Positions 1 to 10,890 of a DNA stretch of 64,000 nt are shown here, piece after piece (within the stretch, counting starts at the first letter, position 1; every line of letters starts with the position of its first letter). Under the pieces are notes generated by a model. It was not told the DNA's origin. It did not search any database and saw nothing but the letters and a program-made list of their open reading frames with translations. The position numbers and the translations under genes are program-made. Origin of the DNA: Stropharia rugosoannulata (Eukaryota; Basidiomycota; Agaricomycetes; Agaricales; Strophariaceae); NCBI GenBank assembly GCA_028532985.1, contig JANCIK010000012.1, positions 1,612,001 through 1,676,000 on the forward strand, written 5' to 3'.

Positions 1-2
1 TC

Positions 3-1584
3 GCTGGGCATGCGTGTGGCGGAATACTGGACTTGTATGTAGGCTACGACGAGCGGCTCTTAGCGGAGTCGTCTCGCGACCTAACAACATTCCAGACACC
101 GTTTGGTGCGCTCCGCTTAGTGACCTTGCCAATGGGTTGGACCAATTCTGTACCCATCTTCCATGAAGATGTAACTTATATTCTCCGCGATGAAATACCA
201 GACGTCACGGAACCGTACATTGACGATGTGCCTATCCGCGGACCAAAGACACGGTATGAATTAGAGGATGGAGGGTATGAGACGATTCCAGAGAACAGCG
301 GAATCAGGCGTTTTGTGTGGGAACACATGCAGAATGTGAATAGGATAGTTCAGCGGATGAAGTACTCAGGAGGGACTTTCAGCGGAAAGAAATCCATATT
401 GTGTGCAGCGGAGATTGTAGTGGTGGGACACTTATGTACCTACGAGGGTCGAAAGCCAGCGCCAGATAAAGTACACGCTATCCTCAACTGGGGGCCGTGT
501 AAGAATGTCAGCGATGTGCGCGCCTTCATGGGTACGATGGGGCTCCTGCATATTTACATCTCAGACTACGCTAAGCGAGCGGAGCACATACAGCGATTGT
601 TGCGTGGGAAAGAACCCTTCGAGTGGGGGCCAGCACAGCAAGCCAGTATGGACGCACTGAAGGATGGAGCGCGGAACGCACACTGTGTTAAGCCGCTGGA
701 CTATACACTGCCAGGACCAATCACGCTGGCAGTAGATACATCTTGGCGCGCTGTAGGATTTTATATCTACCAGCAAGATCCGCTGAACGCGAAGAAGCGC
801 GTGTACGCCCGCTTTGGGTCAATTCTGTTAACTGAGAGGGAACAGCGGTTCTCACAACCAAAGAGAGAGCTATACGGGCTATTGCGAGCGCTGCAGGCGT
901 GCTATTACTGGCTCATCGGAGCGCGGAAGCTGGTAGTGGAGACGGACGCCAAATATCTCAAAGGGATGTTGGATAATCCAGGCATGGGACCTAACGCTAC
1001 CATTAACCGCTGGATAGACAAGATCCTTATGTACCACTTTCAGCTGAAGCATGTAGCAGGCAAAACGTTTGGCGCGGACGGTCTGTCGCGACGAGAAGGA
1101 CAGCCAGGAGATGAAGAGTATGAGCACTCAGCGGAGGATGATGACCAAGAAGTAGGTCCGCTGGAGTACGAGAAAGTGTATGAAGAGGATCCCGATCCGC
1201 TGAGTTTAGAAGAGTTCAAGGACCAGATTGACGACCGCGGAGGGTATCTACAAGCTGGATTCCTCAACGAGTTGTTTGATGGTCCCGCTGAACCAGCTAG
1301 AGCGGAGGCACATTCGGTGGACTGCTTCCAGTTAGAACTGGAGCGGGCCAGAAAAGAGACGAGAGAAGAACAGCGGACAGTGCGTAACTTACTACAGACA
1401 GAGGAGGTGTCGCCCGCTCAGCGGGCGTACTTAGAGAAATTTGTTCTGGCACATGTAATTCCAGAGTCGAAGATAGATGAGTTGGAAGACGAAGAGTACG
1501 ATGAGCGGAACAGAACGTCAGCGGGGAAGGACATGGATGATAAGCTGCCAATGATAAGGTATTGGCTGCAAAATCCCAGTACAA
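3..1584 (+). CDS. Ty3/gypsy element 1 pol, reverse transcriptase-RNase H part (interrupted)
   Basis: The open frame enters from the window edge and encodes the RT palm and RNase H of a gypsy polyprotein that copies element RNA into DNA. Visible motifs are LDLYVGYDE (first RT aspartate region), PYIDDVPIRGP (the xxDD catalytic pair), and RNase H acidic motifs AVDTS, RELYGLL and VETDAKYLKGML. An acidic linker follows. The true frame stops at 1584, where a KDZ transposon is inserted; the 14 codons to the stop at 1626-1628 come from that transposon. The same frame resumes at 15500 with the integrase. The 5' LTR, gag and protease lie outside the window. The family is certain; activity is lost through the insertion. 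Confidence 0.9.
1578..1584. repeat. 7-bp target-site duplication of the KDZ element, left copy
   Basis: AGTACAA here is repeated exactly at 15500-15506, immediately outside the other terminal inverted repeat. Deleting the element plus one copy leaves the pol codons continuous in frame. Related Zisupton-type elements are usually credited with about 8 bp, so an eighth position may have diverged. Confidence 0.85.
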
Positions 1585-1656
1585 CAGCCGATAGGGCTAG
1601 AATTATGCACAACTCTCTACAATTGTAGAAGGGTTGTGATGCATAATTCTCTACAG
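1585..1656 (+). repeat. KDZ left terminal inverted repeat
   Basis: It starts CAGCCGATAGGGCTAG and pairs without gaps to the reverse complement of 15428-15499 (start CACCTCATACTGCTAG), 18 mismatches in 72. The longest shared blocks are ATGCACAAC, TGTAGAAGG and GTGATGCATAAT. These contain the TGCA core of the subterminal motif. Confidence 0.85.
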
Positions 1657-2759
1657 TTATACTGCCGCTATTTGACAGCCGCCTGCAGCCTTTGGCGCTG
1701 CAGTGTCATGCATGAGTGATGCACAACCTCACAGCCCCCGGGCCTTGCCGCCAACGCGGCGCTCTAAAAGTAGAACGGAAACCGGCCGGTGCTTGATGCG
1801 CTCCGGACGCACCGTACACGCCCAGCTGGGGGCGCATCAGATGATGCGCCCCGTAGTTGATTTATTTATAGAATCAACGTTTCTCGAGCTGTTTGATATG
1901 TACAATCTTTTACAACCAGACTGGTTCGCCCTACATCGACCTAATATTAGAAAGATCTATTATTAGATAATATCTATTCTCATCCTCCTCACTTGCATAC
2001 GCTGCGGCGGCCGATCTAATACTAATTGCTGGTCCATTAGCGCGACAGTTTCTACTTTATATACCAACCTGTGCAAATGTGACTTTTTTTTATCAATTCG
2101 CAGCCATTAGCGCTTTGTATTATACAAGGGAGAAACCTCGGCAAGTCATTTTCAACTATGAGCTGTACTCCACCTGGCACCCACCAATGATATTCTAGCC
2201 TCTCACCGATGATGCACAACGATGCTATGGAAACACATTGCGCACAGTGTCATGCATGACCTTTGACTATGAGACGCCCGTCGGTCATGCATGATGCTTC
2301 CGGTCCTACACTTCCGAACCTGCCTCCGTTATGCATGACCCCTATCCAGCGACCATGTGTTATGCATGATGCTCAATCCAAATCCAACCGCTGTAATGCA
2401 TGATTCTCGTCCAACCGCTGTAATGCATGACCCTGGTCCGACAAGTTGTGCATGACTTCTCCAGCGACCGTCATGCATGACGATCGTCGAGAAAACCTTT
2501 ATGCATAGCGCGAATCTATCCGACAAGTTGTGCATGACATCTCCAGCGACCGTTATGCATGACGATCGTCGAGCAAACCTTTATGCATAGCGCGAATCTA
2601 TTATCCCGTGTCCGTTATGCATGACACAGGTCAAGCAACCAGGTCGTACCCACCTTATACATATGTAGTCACCTGTCATGCATAACTTTGGCGTAGTGTA
2701 ATACTAAGTAGGTCAAGAAATACAATTGCTCATTTATGTCAAGAATGTAAGATGTGAAA
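1657..2759. repeat. KDZ left subterminal region with ATGCATGAC sites
   Basis: No coding sequence is seen. The stretch is dense in variants of the palindrome GTCATGCATGAC (for example near 1709, 2250, 2284, 2330, 2358, 2394, 2421, 2445, 2470, 2533, 2555, 2617), in both half-site orientations. Repeated subterminal sites are typical transposase-binding arrays in several DNA transposon families; binding here is inferred. Confidence 0.6.
2438..2601. repeat. 82-bp tandem duplication in the KDZ left end
   Basis: Two adjacent 82-bp units start at 2438 and 2520 and differ at only a few positions. Each contains TTGTGCATGAC, a TGCATGACGATCGTCGAG segment and TTTATGCATAGCGCG. The duplication multiplies the ATGCAT-type sites. 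Confidence 0.75.
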
Positions 2760-5700
2760 CTACTGTGGGTGCCTATTGTACTTCGAGCTCCTGGTACTTA
2801 CTGGTTCGTCGAGTTCACCTGGCTTCGCAAGAGACGGATCCTCGCTAATCATCACCATTCTCTCAACATATCCCGGAATGTGCTGCCAAAGTTCGTCACA
2901 CCTCGCCTTCATATCGCGATAAAGCTGAGCCTGCCTTTCAGCGTACGCCACACGACCTGCTCGCTGAAGTATGTAGGCCCCTTGTTCTGGCCAAGACAAG
3001 TCAGAGCCTTTTTTTTGCCAGTCGTTTACCTTGTAGTCAAAGTAACGACGGACTCGCATCATTTCCTCCGATAACAAAGAAACCTCTTCACGTAGCCGTA
3101 ATGCACGGGCCCTAGACTTACACCACTCTGATCGCATTCCTATTGATAAATGGCAAATGGTTAGGCGTGATATATAATACAATGGATTGATTCACTTACG
3201 ATCAGTGAGATATCCATCGTCCTCTAAGTTTTCAACCGGGACTTTCTTCCAAATCCATGATAAGGTACGCTTCCCTTCGGATTCCTTCCCCTTCCGAGTG
3301 GTTTTCCCTTCAGAAACATCTCGAATGTCCTCCGGAAGCAGTGGAAGAAGCTCGTTCCTCCATAACACCTCGTTCAAAGACGGAGCCAGAGAGCAGAGAG
3401 CTGCATAAGCCGCTCTGTAATCATCCGCGGCAGCATCGATCTTTGCATTGGTACCATTGATAGTATTTCTCGCACGGGTATTTGCTCCTTGACCTCGTAC
3501 GAAACGATCTTTGAACTTGAACAAGTGTGCGCGTATTTGAAGTTGAGCCTGGAGAATATCCAATGCTTCGTGTGCCTGCGAGTACCGGAGTTTCCACTCA
3601 ATGCGTTTGAGGTGAGTGGGAACATCAATTGAAGTGATTTGAGAAGGTAGCCACAGATCGAGTTTGTACGCTTTCAGCTCATGAAGCCCAGTCGAGGATT
3701 CGGCCCGCTGAGATTCTGCAATCTGGCGCAATTTCATGACCCCAGGGATATACAATAGTTGGTATGTTATCCACGTGTCGATCTTACGTTGCAATGTGTT
3801 TAGCTGGAGTTGATGTTTAGTTTTCTGTCGATCAAGCGCATGGTCCCACAAGGCACGAGCAGACAGCCTCATACGTCGCCTGCCAGTGGTGTGAGTATTG
3901 CATGATGCCTATAGATCAATTAGATCAACATACTGGTCACGCTCTAACTCCAGGCCCAATGAGATCAGTACCGAGGGCGTGATCTTCTCATCCAAACTCA
4001 TATCTCGTGAGGCAGCAATCACCCGAGCTTCGTCTTCCGCCAACTCGCGCAGAACAGAAGCTTGAGTAGGTCCTAGGCGTATAAAGTTGTTAGCGTATTG
4101 TATGTGTATTTGCGGAATAGCCTCTGGATCACTGACTTACCGGATATAGTGACTTCATAAGGATTCGGTTGGTCATGATCAGCCTCCCAAGCTTCGACCG
4201 CAGCTGTCCACTGCAGGATCATACTTGTTGCTATGGTTGATGTAAGCTCAACATGGGCTAAAACCTGTTCTGTCATCTCCCTTGCAGCCGCCTCTAGTTT
4301 CCTAGCCAAACTTGGCCCTGGATTCATTATCATCAACAGAGTAGTACAATGGCATACTCATTTCTGTACTTACCTATTCCGCTTACTTTTTTCCAGTTTT
4401 CATCGCCCATATGGCAGTCAAGCGTGTCGTAACGGCTCCCAGGTCCCATCTCTCGTGTACTCGTTGCCAATCCGTTGATATACACCCACCCGCGCTCAGG
4501 AGCCTCCCCATCCGTGCGACCAGTCTCTGGGGCGTAATTGAAAGAATATGCCTCGCGACACTTCGACACATGGGCGGGTAAGTGGAACTTGGGAACTAGG
4601 AAGCGAACCTGAGTGTCATTGTCGAATAGGAATGATGTAGGATCGATTTTTGACATTCGATGCGAGAGGTTGATTGACCATTGGCAAGCAATGTCGTACG
4701 ATATCACAAATTTCTTTGTGCTGTTGTTCCCATTGTAACGCTTCATCGTCTCGCGGAATACATAATCCATGTTACAGTACCTTATTCAGTCGAAGATCAA
4801 AATAATGACAGAAAGTAACCCTCAAACAAAACACGCACCGTTCTCCACGCTGCAGGTCGGCCATAGCGCTAGGTCTTTTCATATCATGACGGGCGCACAC
4901 ACATGCTGCTATGCCAGTGGCGGCATGACCCTGAGCTGATCTCTCTGACAGGTTCACGGCGTCATGGCGGGAGCAGGTGCTTTTCTGGGATGATATTAAT
5001 TCAAGACTAGAGAAGAATATTAGACGACTCAACAGGTTCCTTTTCATCCTTATATTGATCAAGGTGCTCTTTATATCTAGTCTCTTCCACAAAGTACGCT
5101 GCCCCTCGAATAAGCCCGGGGTCAGCAGTACTATTCGACACATTCTTCCGCTTCAGACGAAAGTTCGCATCGAGGGCAATGAAAACAGTGTGAAGATATC
5201 TATCAGGAAAGTTCAGTATGAACTCAATCAAAGAACACAGGTATTACATACTGGTTGCTTGGATCGTCAAACTCCCAGCCTTCTCTCATATTCATGCCCG
5301 GCTGCGGGCATGCAGGGCATAACACGGCACACTCTCCATCGCCTGTCCCCTCCACTCCGCTGGCTGTATGAGGTCGACCTGCTCGCTTCAACATCTTTAG
5401 GTAGCGCCATTCATGGATCATGCGAAGCAGTTCAGGATAGCGGTCCTACGTGGGCAGATATAACATATATAAGTATTGATTTATATAGGGAAACTGGTGA
5501 CATACATTGACCTTTACTGTACCCGTATTATCCGTGCAGCGGGACAACGTTTGGAAGAATTCGAAAGCAGACAATTTTGATTCATAGGAAAGGATTTCAA
5601 GAAATTGGAGACATCGGAAGGTAGCCACTGTTCTCGGGTTAATGACTGTCGCCGGAAAAAGGCGCAAGCGGAGAAGTTGTATAATATGACTTTGAGCTAT

Positions 5701-6552
5701 GTTCCCACAACCACAAAAGTCCAACGAAACGCGGTGAATTCCGTCAATGTCAACAATGACAAATTCATTGCTGCGAACGGACTGCGGGTTCAAACATTGG
5801 TCGCCGTGTTTATGTCCGAGCTGCACTCTTAAGCCCAATTCCTTTAGTGAAGTCTTTTCAAAGTATCGACCGTTCCATTTCTAGTGCGTGAGTACGTTGC
5901 AGTTCTAAGTCTCTCGTCAAGTTAATTTAAATATGACGCTCACCAGGATACGATGTAAATACAGCCGGGCATGAGCGACCACGAGACAGTGGGCACACCA
6001 TAGATCCCGACCTGAACAGTCTTTGCATTCAAATTCGGCAGGGCGCTCACGGCAGCTCCAACAAACATTGTCTTCCACCAGCTCGGAAGGAGCCTCCAGG
6101 CCGATCATTTCCTCAACAAAGAGACCAACTTGTGGTATGAAATGATGTAGCACTTCATCCTGAAACAGTACATCAGTAACGGTATGTCCTATAGGGAATA
6201 ATTGTACCCCTTGCTTTCTGAACCGCTTGATTTTCTCAGGTCCTTTGTTCGTGTTCAAGGCCAGAAATGATAGATATGCTTCATCTATGGGTATGTCGAA
6301 TTGATCGTCGCATTGCTCTGGACGCACCGCTGAATCAGCGTCTACCTCCATATCTGCAGGTATATCCATGTCGCAGTGTGTCGATTCTGCCTGAGTTAGC
6401 ACGGTTGACTTGTTCGAAGCGATTTTTGGCCCATTCGGCTGACTGGTGACGATGTATTCGACATGTCGGTGAGCAATCATTTGCGGCACTGGCTTATCAG
6501 CCGCTTTGTGAACAGTGTATACACCAGGTAACTTTCTGTTTTTTTTCACCAT
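2760..6552 (-). CDS. KDZ transposase with N-terminal cysteine cluster (ten exons)
   Basis: This is the predicted DDE-type transposase that mobilises the surrounding element. Proposed exons, 5' to 3': 6552-5944, 5880-5506, 5445-5252, 5199-5034, 4984-4839, 4780-4374, 4317-4141, 4072-3934, 3879-3200 and 3139-2760. Introns are 49-68 nt, and all junctions keep one frame of 1,090 aa, a usual KDZ length. The cysteine cluster CWSCRERPAEFECKDC...CAHC lies near residues 164-203. The RNase H-fold core follows, with LGLRVQLGH, YDIACQW (acidic residue near 530), FLVPKFHLPAH and GRTDGEAPERGW (acidic residue near 590). The C-terminus is helical (EWCKSRARA). The ATG at 6552 is the first in frame after an upstream stop; an extra 5' exon is possible. 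The gene is divergent from the MGRRP gene. The extreme 3' end is less certain because a splice-like GTAAGT lies just before the stop. Confidence 0.9.
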
Positions 6553-6739
6553 TTCTGAACGTTGGATGTAGGACGGATATTGTGTCAAGGGGTACAAGAA
6601 AGTGACGTCTAACAAAGGTACTACCAGTCATGCATGACTTCAAATTATGCATGACCTAATTAGTCGACAGCTGTTTCTTAGGTCGAGGCCTTCGTGGATC
6701 CTTTCTGGAGTGTACTCGTATTTCTTCAAGTTTTTTCGG
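6553..6739. promoter_or_regulatory. Shared intergenic region of divergent KDZ genes
   Basis: This 187-bp gap separates the transposase (minus) from the MGRRP gene (plus). It contains a perfect 12-bp palindrome GTCATGCATGAC at about 6627-6638 and TTATGCATGAC shortly after. These match the subterminal motif and would place a putative transposase-binding site over the transposase promoter. Autoregulation is an inference. Confidence 0.4.
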
Positions 6740-7568
6740 ATGGGCCGACGACCAAAATATCTGACGCTGCAAGAGCGTGAGGGGGCCCGGAAGGAACAGC
6801 GGTTGGAGCATTCACGGTCCCAGCGGTATGTTTGGATAGAATACTTGTTACCATTACACAGTACCCATCAAATAAAATCACAGAGGGAAAATCATGCGCT
6901 CCGCACAGAACCAACGAGCATACCAGAAACGCAAGACAAATAACTGTGACCCCGAGTTGACCAACCAGCTTTCCGAGGCTGTACCGACATCAGACGACGA
7001 GGCTAGGACACCTACTGCTCTTGCAGTCGCTCCCTGCACCCTCATTCTGCCAAAAATACCGTCAAGGCTTCGAAGACACGCCGAGTGCCGCATCCCAGAC
7101 TTTGCAATCATTTATAAAAGAGAAGTGGCCGGGTTGACCCCTCCACGCGATGACGACGACTACTATTACGCATACTGGGATAGTCTGCCATACATTGACC
7201 CTGTGAAACATGTTCCTCCGACAAGTGATAATATCGACCATGGGTCCGCAGTTCTTGGGCGAAGAGTAAGGATTCAACTCGAAAGGCAGTACAAACGACT
7301 TCAACAATACAAGAAGGCACACAATGATAGTGCCATTCTTCAAGAGTTGTATGACAATGTCTCGCGCCTGATAGTTGAGTGGGTTGACATTCGACTGCTG
7401 ATGATAGATCAGTCCCCCTTTCCAGATTTACTCTCATTAAACATGATACAAGACCTCCGCAACGGAAAGGCACAGGAGGTTTTGGGGCTCGTAGAAGAAT
7501 GGAGAGCAGTGAAGATGGGCCGTGAACAAAATCGGTTACAAATGTTGTACGACAATCGACACATCTAA
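6740..7568 (+). CDS. KDZ-associated 'MGRRP' basic protein
   Basis: Two exons (6740-6825 and 6884-7568, intron 58 nt) give a 256-aa protein. The spliced junction yields RGKIMRSAQNQRAYQKRK, matching from memory a small protein commonly next to fungal KDZ transposases that starts MGRRP and has an AQNQRAYR-type basic, bZIP-like stretch. The remainder is charged and helical, with a long stretch around RIQLERQYKRLQQYKKAH. Nucleic-acid binding is suggested by the basic region but not shown. Its stop codon overlaps that of the convergent minus-strand gene by 2 bp. Confidence 0.75.
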
Positions 7569-7931
7569 TTTACTTGTTTGACGTCCTTCTCTTCTGCCAC
7601 CGTCAAGTTCCTGGTCTTGGGCCGAGCCCCAGCAAAATTCCAAGCCGCCCAAAACAGTGCAGCGCGTAGGCGCTGTAAGAGTCATGCATGAGTACCGCTA
7701 CGGAGTGGTTATACATGATTCATAACTCACCTTCTTTCGTGATTCACGTATCTGTTGCCATTCGTCGGCAGGCATGTCAATTCCGCGATACACAGGGCAC
7801 CAGTCAAACCACACGAAATACGCCCAATCGAGGCATCTATGTATCCGGTCTAGGTTGCCCGTTGCAATAGCGTTGCGATAGCCGGGCAAAATGTCGCGAA
7901 TAGCCCTGCGTTCGTCTGAAGTGAGCTTCAT
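7565..7931 (-). CDS. Small two-exon KDZ cargo protein, unknown function
   Basis: Exons 7931-7731 and 7672-7565 flank a 58-nt intron with GTGAGT and TTACAG ends, giving 102 aa. The start used is the ATG of MKLTSDERRAIRDIL. An upstream intron-like GTGAGT...CAG just before it means a 5' exon is possible. The protein is rich in Trp (WAYFVWFDWC and FWAAWNFAGARPKTRN) with a basic tail. I do not recognise the family. Its TAG stop (7565-7567) overlaps the TAA stop of the plus-strand neighbour. Confidence 0.55.
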
Positions 7932-8235
7932 TGTCTGATATGCAGGGTTAGTGAGGCACAGTGATGATAGAGGTGAGTGATACTTTGATATTTGTACTTT
8001 AATTGTACTCACGGACAGCGCTGCGAAGGATACCTATCAGGCTAGAGAGAGAGGCTGAAAAGAAGGGCAAAACTATACAGTTTATGCCTCCTGCCTGCGC
8101 AGTGCCGGAAGGCCGTTGAGGATCCCAAGTGTCTACTATCGAAGCGTGACAACTCATAACAGCTGAAGAAATTGAACTCTGGTTGTCATATTATTTTATT
8201 TGAACAGGACAGCAGTATCCAGGTTCTGTAATCTA

Positions 8236-8532
8236 CTAAGATGTTCGTACGCGAGGCTTTTTGCGCTCCCTAAGATATCCGAATTGAGAACGAACGCAAA
8301 TTTGGGCAATAAGCCTGAAGATGCTCAAGTAAGATGTATGGTCCACAGGAATAGGGTTGCATACATACATTATCTCCTCACGAGTCATCCATAGTTCGGT
8401 TTCAGGTTTTGGTTTGAAATCGCAGTACTCGCGCGTAGTAGAATCTAATAAAAGAGATCAGTAAGTTCAACATAATATCAAACCAAAACACTCACCAGCG
8501 CCAGGTGAACTAACGCCAGAAAGATCAGACAT
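8236..8532 (-). CDS. Possible 63-aa spliced micro-gene in the KDZ element
   Basis: Three exons (8532-8496, 8444-8369, 8314-8236) with good 5' sites (GTGAGT, GTATGT) and 3' sites (TTATTAG, TTCAG) all stay in phase and end with TAG. The protein begins MSDLSGVSSPGADSTTREYC and ends in a basic tail (LRERKKPRVRTS). No family is recognised. It could instead be the 5' part of the gene at 7565-7931; the consistent phases are the only support. Confidence 0.4.
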
Positions 8533-9197
8533 ACTGAGTGAACGAGCTAAGACTGCTATGTATCAACTAGTAAAGTACTGTTGGGAAGAGATAACGACAG
8601 GGGAGGAAGGATAAATAACTCAGCTCGTCACTTATATCCCTTTAATTGTGCAGTCCAGATCCCTCCAAAGATCATTGAGAATCGCTTGTCGCGGCTACTG
8701 TGCCGTGGTTGAGTGCCAAAACGTCGCTGAGGATCCCAACAACCTGTGATTAAAGAAGGCAACCACTGACGTGCAACCAGTAATAAGCCGTTTAAATATC
8801 TGCTGAGAGCTTCCAGATGCCTGAGCCAATCACAATGTGTATAAATGAGCGCTGAATAACCGTAAAACATATCTTATAGCTTGTATTAGGCGCGAAGGAA
8901 AAGATTGGAGGTAAGAAATAGTCTACAAAACAAATACATTACACATAGTATTGTATCTCATAGGTATATTCTTCAATAAGTGTCAGATTTGCTGAGATAT
9001 AAAAATTGGTCGAGTCCGTACACGAAGCTTAAGCACATTTGTATTGCAATCTTCCCTCAAAGTCAGGTCGCACCGTCTATTACCATCCTGTTTAAATAGT
9101 ATTTCATCTCTTGGTCATTATAACACTGTAATATCTATTACTATCAATTTCTTACTCCCAACCTCCTGCTGACCGTGTACCCATAGTCTGCGACGCC
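8533..9197. other. KDZ interior without a recognisable gene
   Basis: No supported gene is seen. A short segment near 8700-8740 (GGATCCTCAGCGACG on the minus strand) resembles one near 8110-8135, suggesting a small internal duplication. Confidence 0.4.
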
Positions 9198-9321
9198 ATG
9201 GAGTCGTGCATATCTTCACTCATCCTCGTCCTGCGCACAAGGGCCGTCTGGTCCGGGGACCAACAAATTAGCCTGCTGCTGGGCCTGCTATGCGCGGGCC
9301 AGATAGCCGAGTGGGTACAAA
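9198..9321 (+). pseudogene. Possible membrane-protein gene fragment (DUF6533-like)
   Basis: An ATG-initiated exon encodes MESCISSLILVLRTRAVW followed by a hydrophobic stretch, and ends at a possible 5' splice site (GTACGTAGG). The 'RTRAVW' plus membrane-helix pattern resembles one repeat of basidiomycete multi-pass proteins such as DUF6533. No further exon with a matching helix is found, so this is probably captured, truncated host sequence. Weak call. Confidence 0.25.
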
Positions 9322-9544
9322 GTACGTAGGTTTACGTGGGGTTTCTAACTTTATGTGCATAGAGTACTTATAACCGTCGCTAACCATTCACTCAAGCTTA
9401 GAAGATGACATCAAGGTATATGTTACTCAGGCGAAAACATTCACATTTCAAAACAAACACACTGTACATACAAACTTAAGTATGTAATGTAGATATCACA
9501 TCGGTACATGATAGATCAATAACGCAGAACAAGCTGTAACACAT

Positions 9545-10532
9545 TTAGGCAGAGGAAGTGACAATTCCAGCCGCACCCGCTGAAGGCCCATTACCTCCAT
9601 CGCCGCCACCATTGCCAGGGGGAAAGTTGGTGGGGTTGAGGGTCGGGTAGAGCGCACCAGGAGGTGTGACCACGCGCACTGCTCCACGTAGAATGGCATC
9701 GTAAAATGTGCGTCTTGCTTCAAGGCGGCTGCGATAGCGCACATAGCAGGCACCGCTGACGCCCACAACGAGAGGGGCAACGGTAGGCCTAAATTGGACA
9801 TTGTAAATTATTAAAAGACATAATCGATACCAACAAAAAGAGAAACATACCAGTGTGTAAATACACCAACGTTAAGACCTACGGTCACAGTGTAAAAGCG
9901 AAGGTCGTCGCTGGCGGTGGGCCCCTCGTCCGCGTTAAACGCGGCAATAGCGGCAGCAGTGGTGTCCTGGGGAGTAGGGACCAACATAGTGGCTGCGGAG
10001 GTCGCTGGATTGCCATGCGGATTGGCAGGAACGTCGCTGGAAGCCACGTTGGCGGCGGCAATAGGGGCGCCGGCGGGAAGCGCAGCTGCGACATCGGACC
10101 AGTCGGCCAATAATGCATCTTCGTCCACTGGCTCAGTTGAACCAGTCCGACAAGACATGGAGTCGTCAAGTAATTCTTCTGCAGGACTAGTAGCCCCATC
10201 AACAGACTCCAAAAGGGGGGAAGACGGCGGCGCTTTATGGATGAAAAAAGGTATTTGCTCACCGGAATCATCCCTCCTCTCCAAGTGCAGGAGCGGAGCA
10301 AGCAGGTGTCCAAGGTACCCGGCACTGCGGGACGTAGGCTCAGGTATGGGGAAAGCTAATAAAGGTAAAAAGATCAGTGATTGTATCAATGTGACGATAT
10401 TTACTTACAGCTCCCGGTCCTGGCCATCAGCTCGGAGACCGCGTGGTAAAGGTCACCAACGGTAATCACCGTCGGGACGGCATCCCAATCAGGAGAGACC
10501 GTCGCGACGTTGTTTCTGGAGGTGCTAACCAT
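9545..10532 (-). CDS. KDZ cargo protein with RNase H1/viroplasmin-like N-terminal-type domain
   Basis: Three exons (10532-10409, 10355-9851, 9788-9545; introns 53 and 62 nt) give 290 aa. Near residues 180-235, spanning the second intron, the spliced protein reads RFYTVTVGLNVGVFTHW and then GVSGACYVRYRSRLEARRTF. This follows the FYxV..G...GxxxxW...V.G..G..Y..F.....A pattern of the hybrid-binding domain of RNase H1, shared with caulimovirus viroplasmin (PF01693). In RNase H1 that fold binds RNA-DNA hybrid or dsRNA. There is no RNase H catalytic domain. The rest is Ala/Pro/Ser-rich and likely disordered, with a Gly-rich tail. The domain call is by pattern only. Confidence 0.65.
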
Positions 10533-10890
10533 TATGCAAGAGTAAATTTTGGGGGTGTGGGGGGACTTGGTTATGGTTGCTGGACACCCATAAGCCTGTC
10601 CGCCTTTATAAAGCTATAAATAAGGTTCGGTCAGAGATTCTCAAAGATCCTCAAATCTGTATAGCTGAGCTCGCAACAACGCGAAATTAAACTTTATTTC
10701 GCTCATGTACTCTGAGTTATGCATGACGAATAGCCCAAAAATCTAGTTTACAGATAGAATTGTCCAGGTATAACATTCTCACACAAGCGCCCATAACATT
10801 GAAGTAAGTTCTGATGTACAAGTCATGCATCACATATACATCACCCACTATATTTGTTATTGGCTCGCTTACCGTTAGACATATTTTTAG
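10533..10890. other. KDZ intergenic region with ATGCATGA sites
   Basis: This divergent gap lies between the viroplasmin-like gene (minus) and the 932-aa gene (plus). TTATGCATGACG near 10717 and GTCATGCATCAC near 10822 repeat the element's private motif. A TATA-like CCTTTATAAAGC lies near 10602. No gene is seen. Confidence 0.4.

Noticed and set aside
9496..10325. Alternative long frames overlapping the viroplasmin-like gene
   Set aside because: Low-complexity Ala/Pro/Gly DNA gives open frames in several phases; only one set has consistent splice sites and a domain-like pattern.
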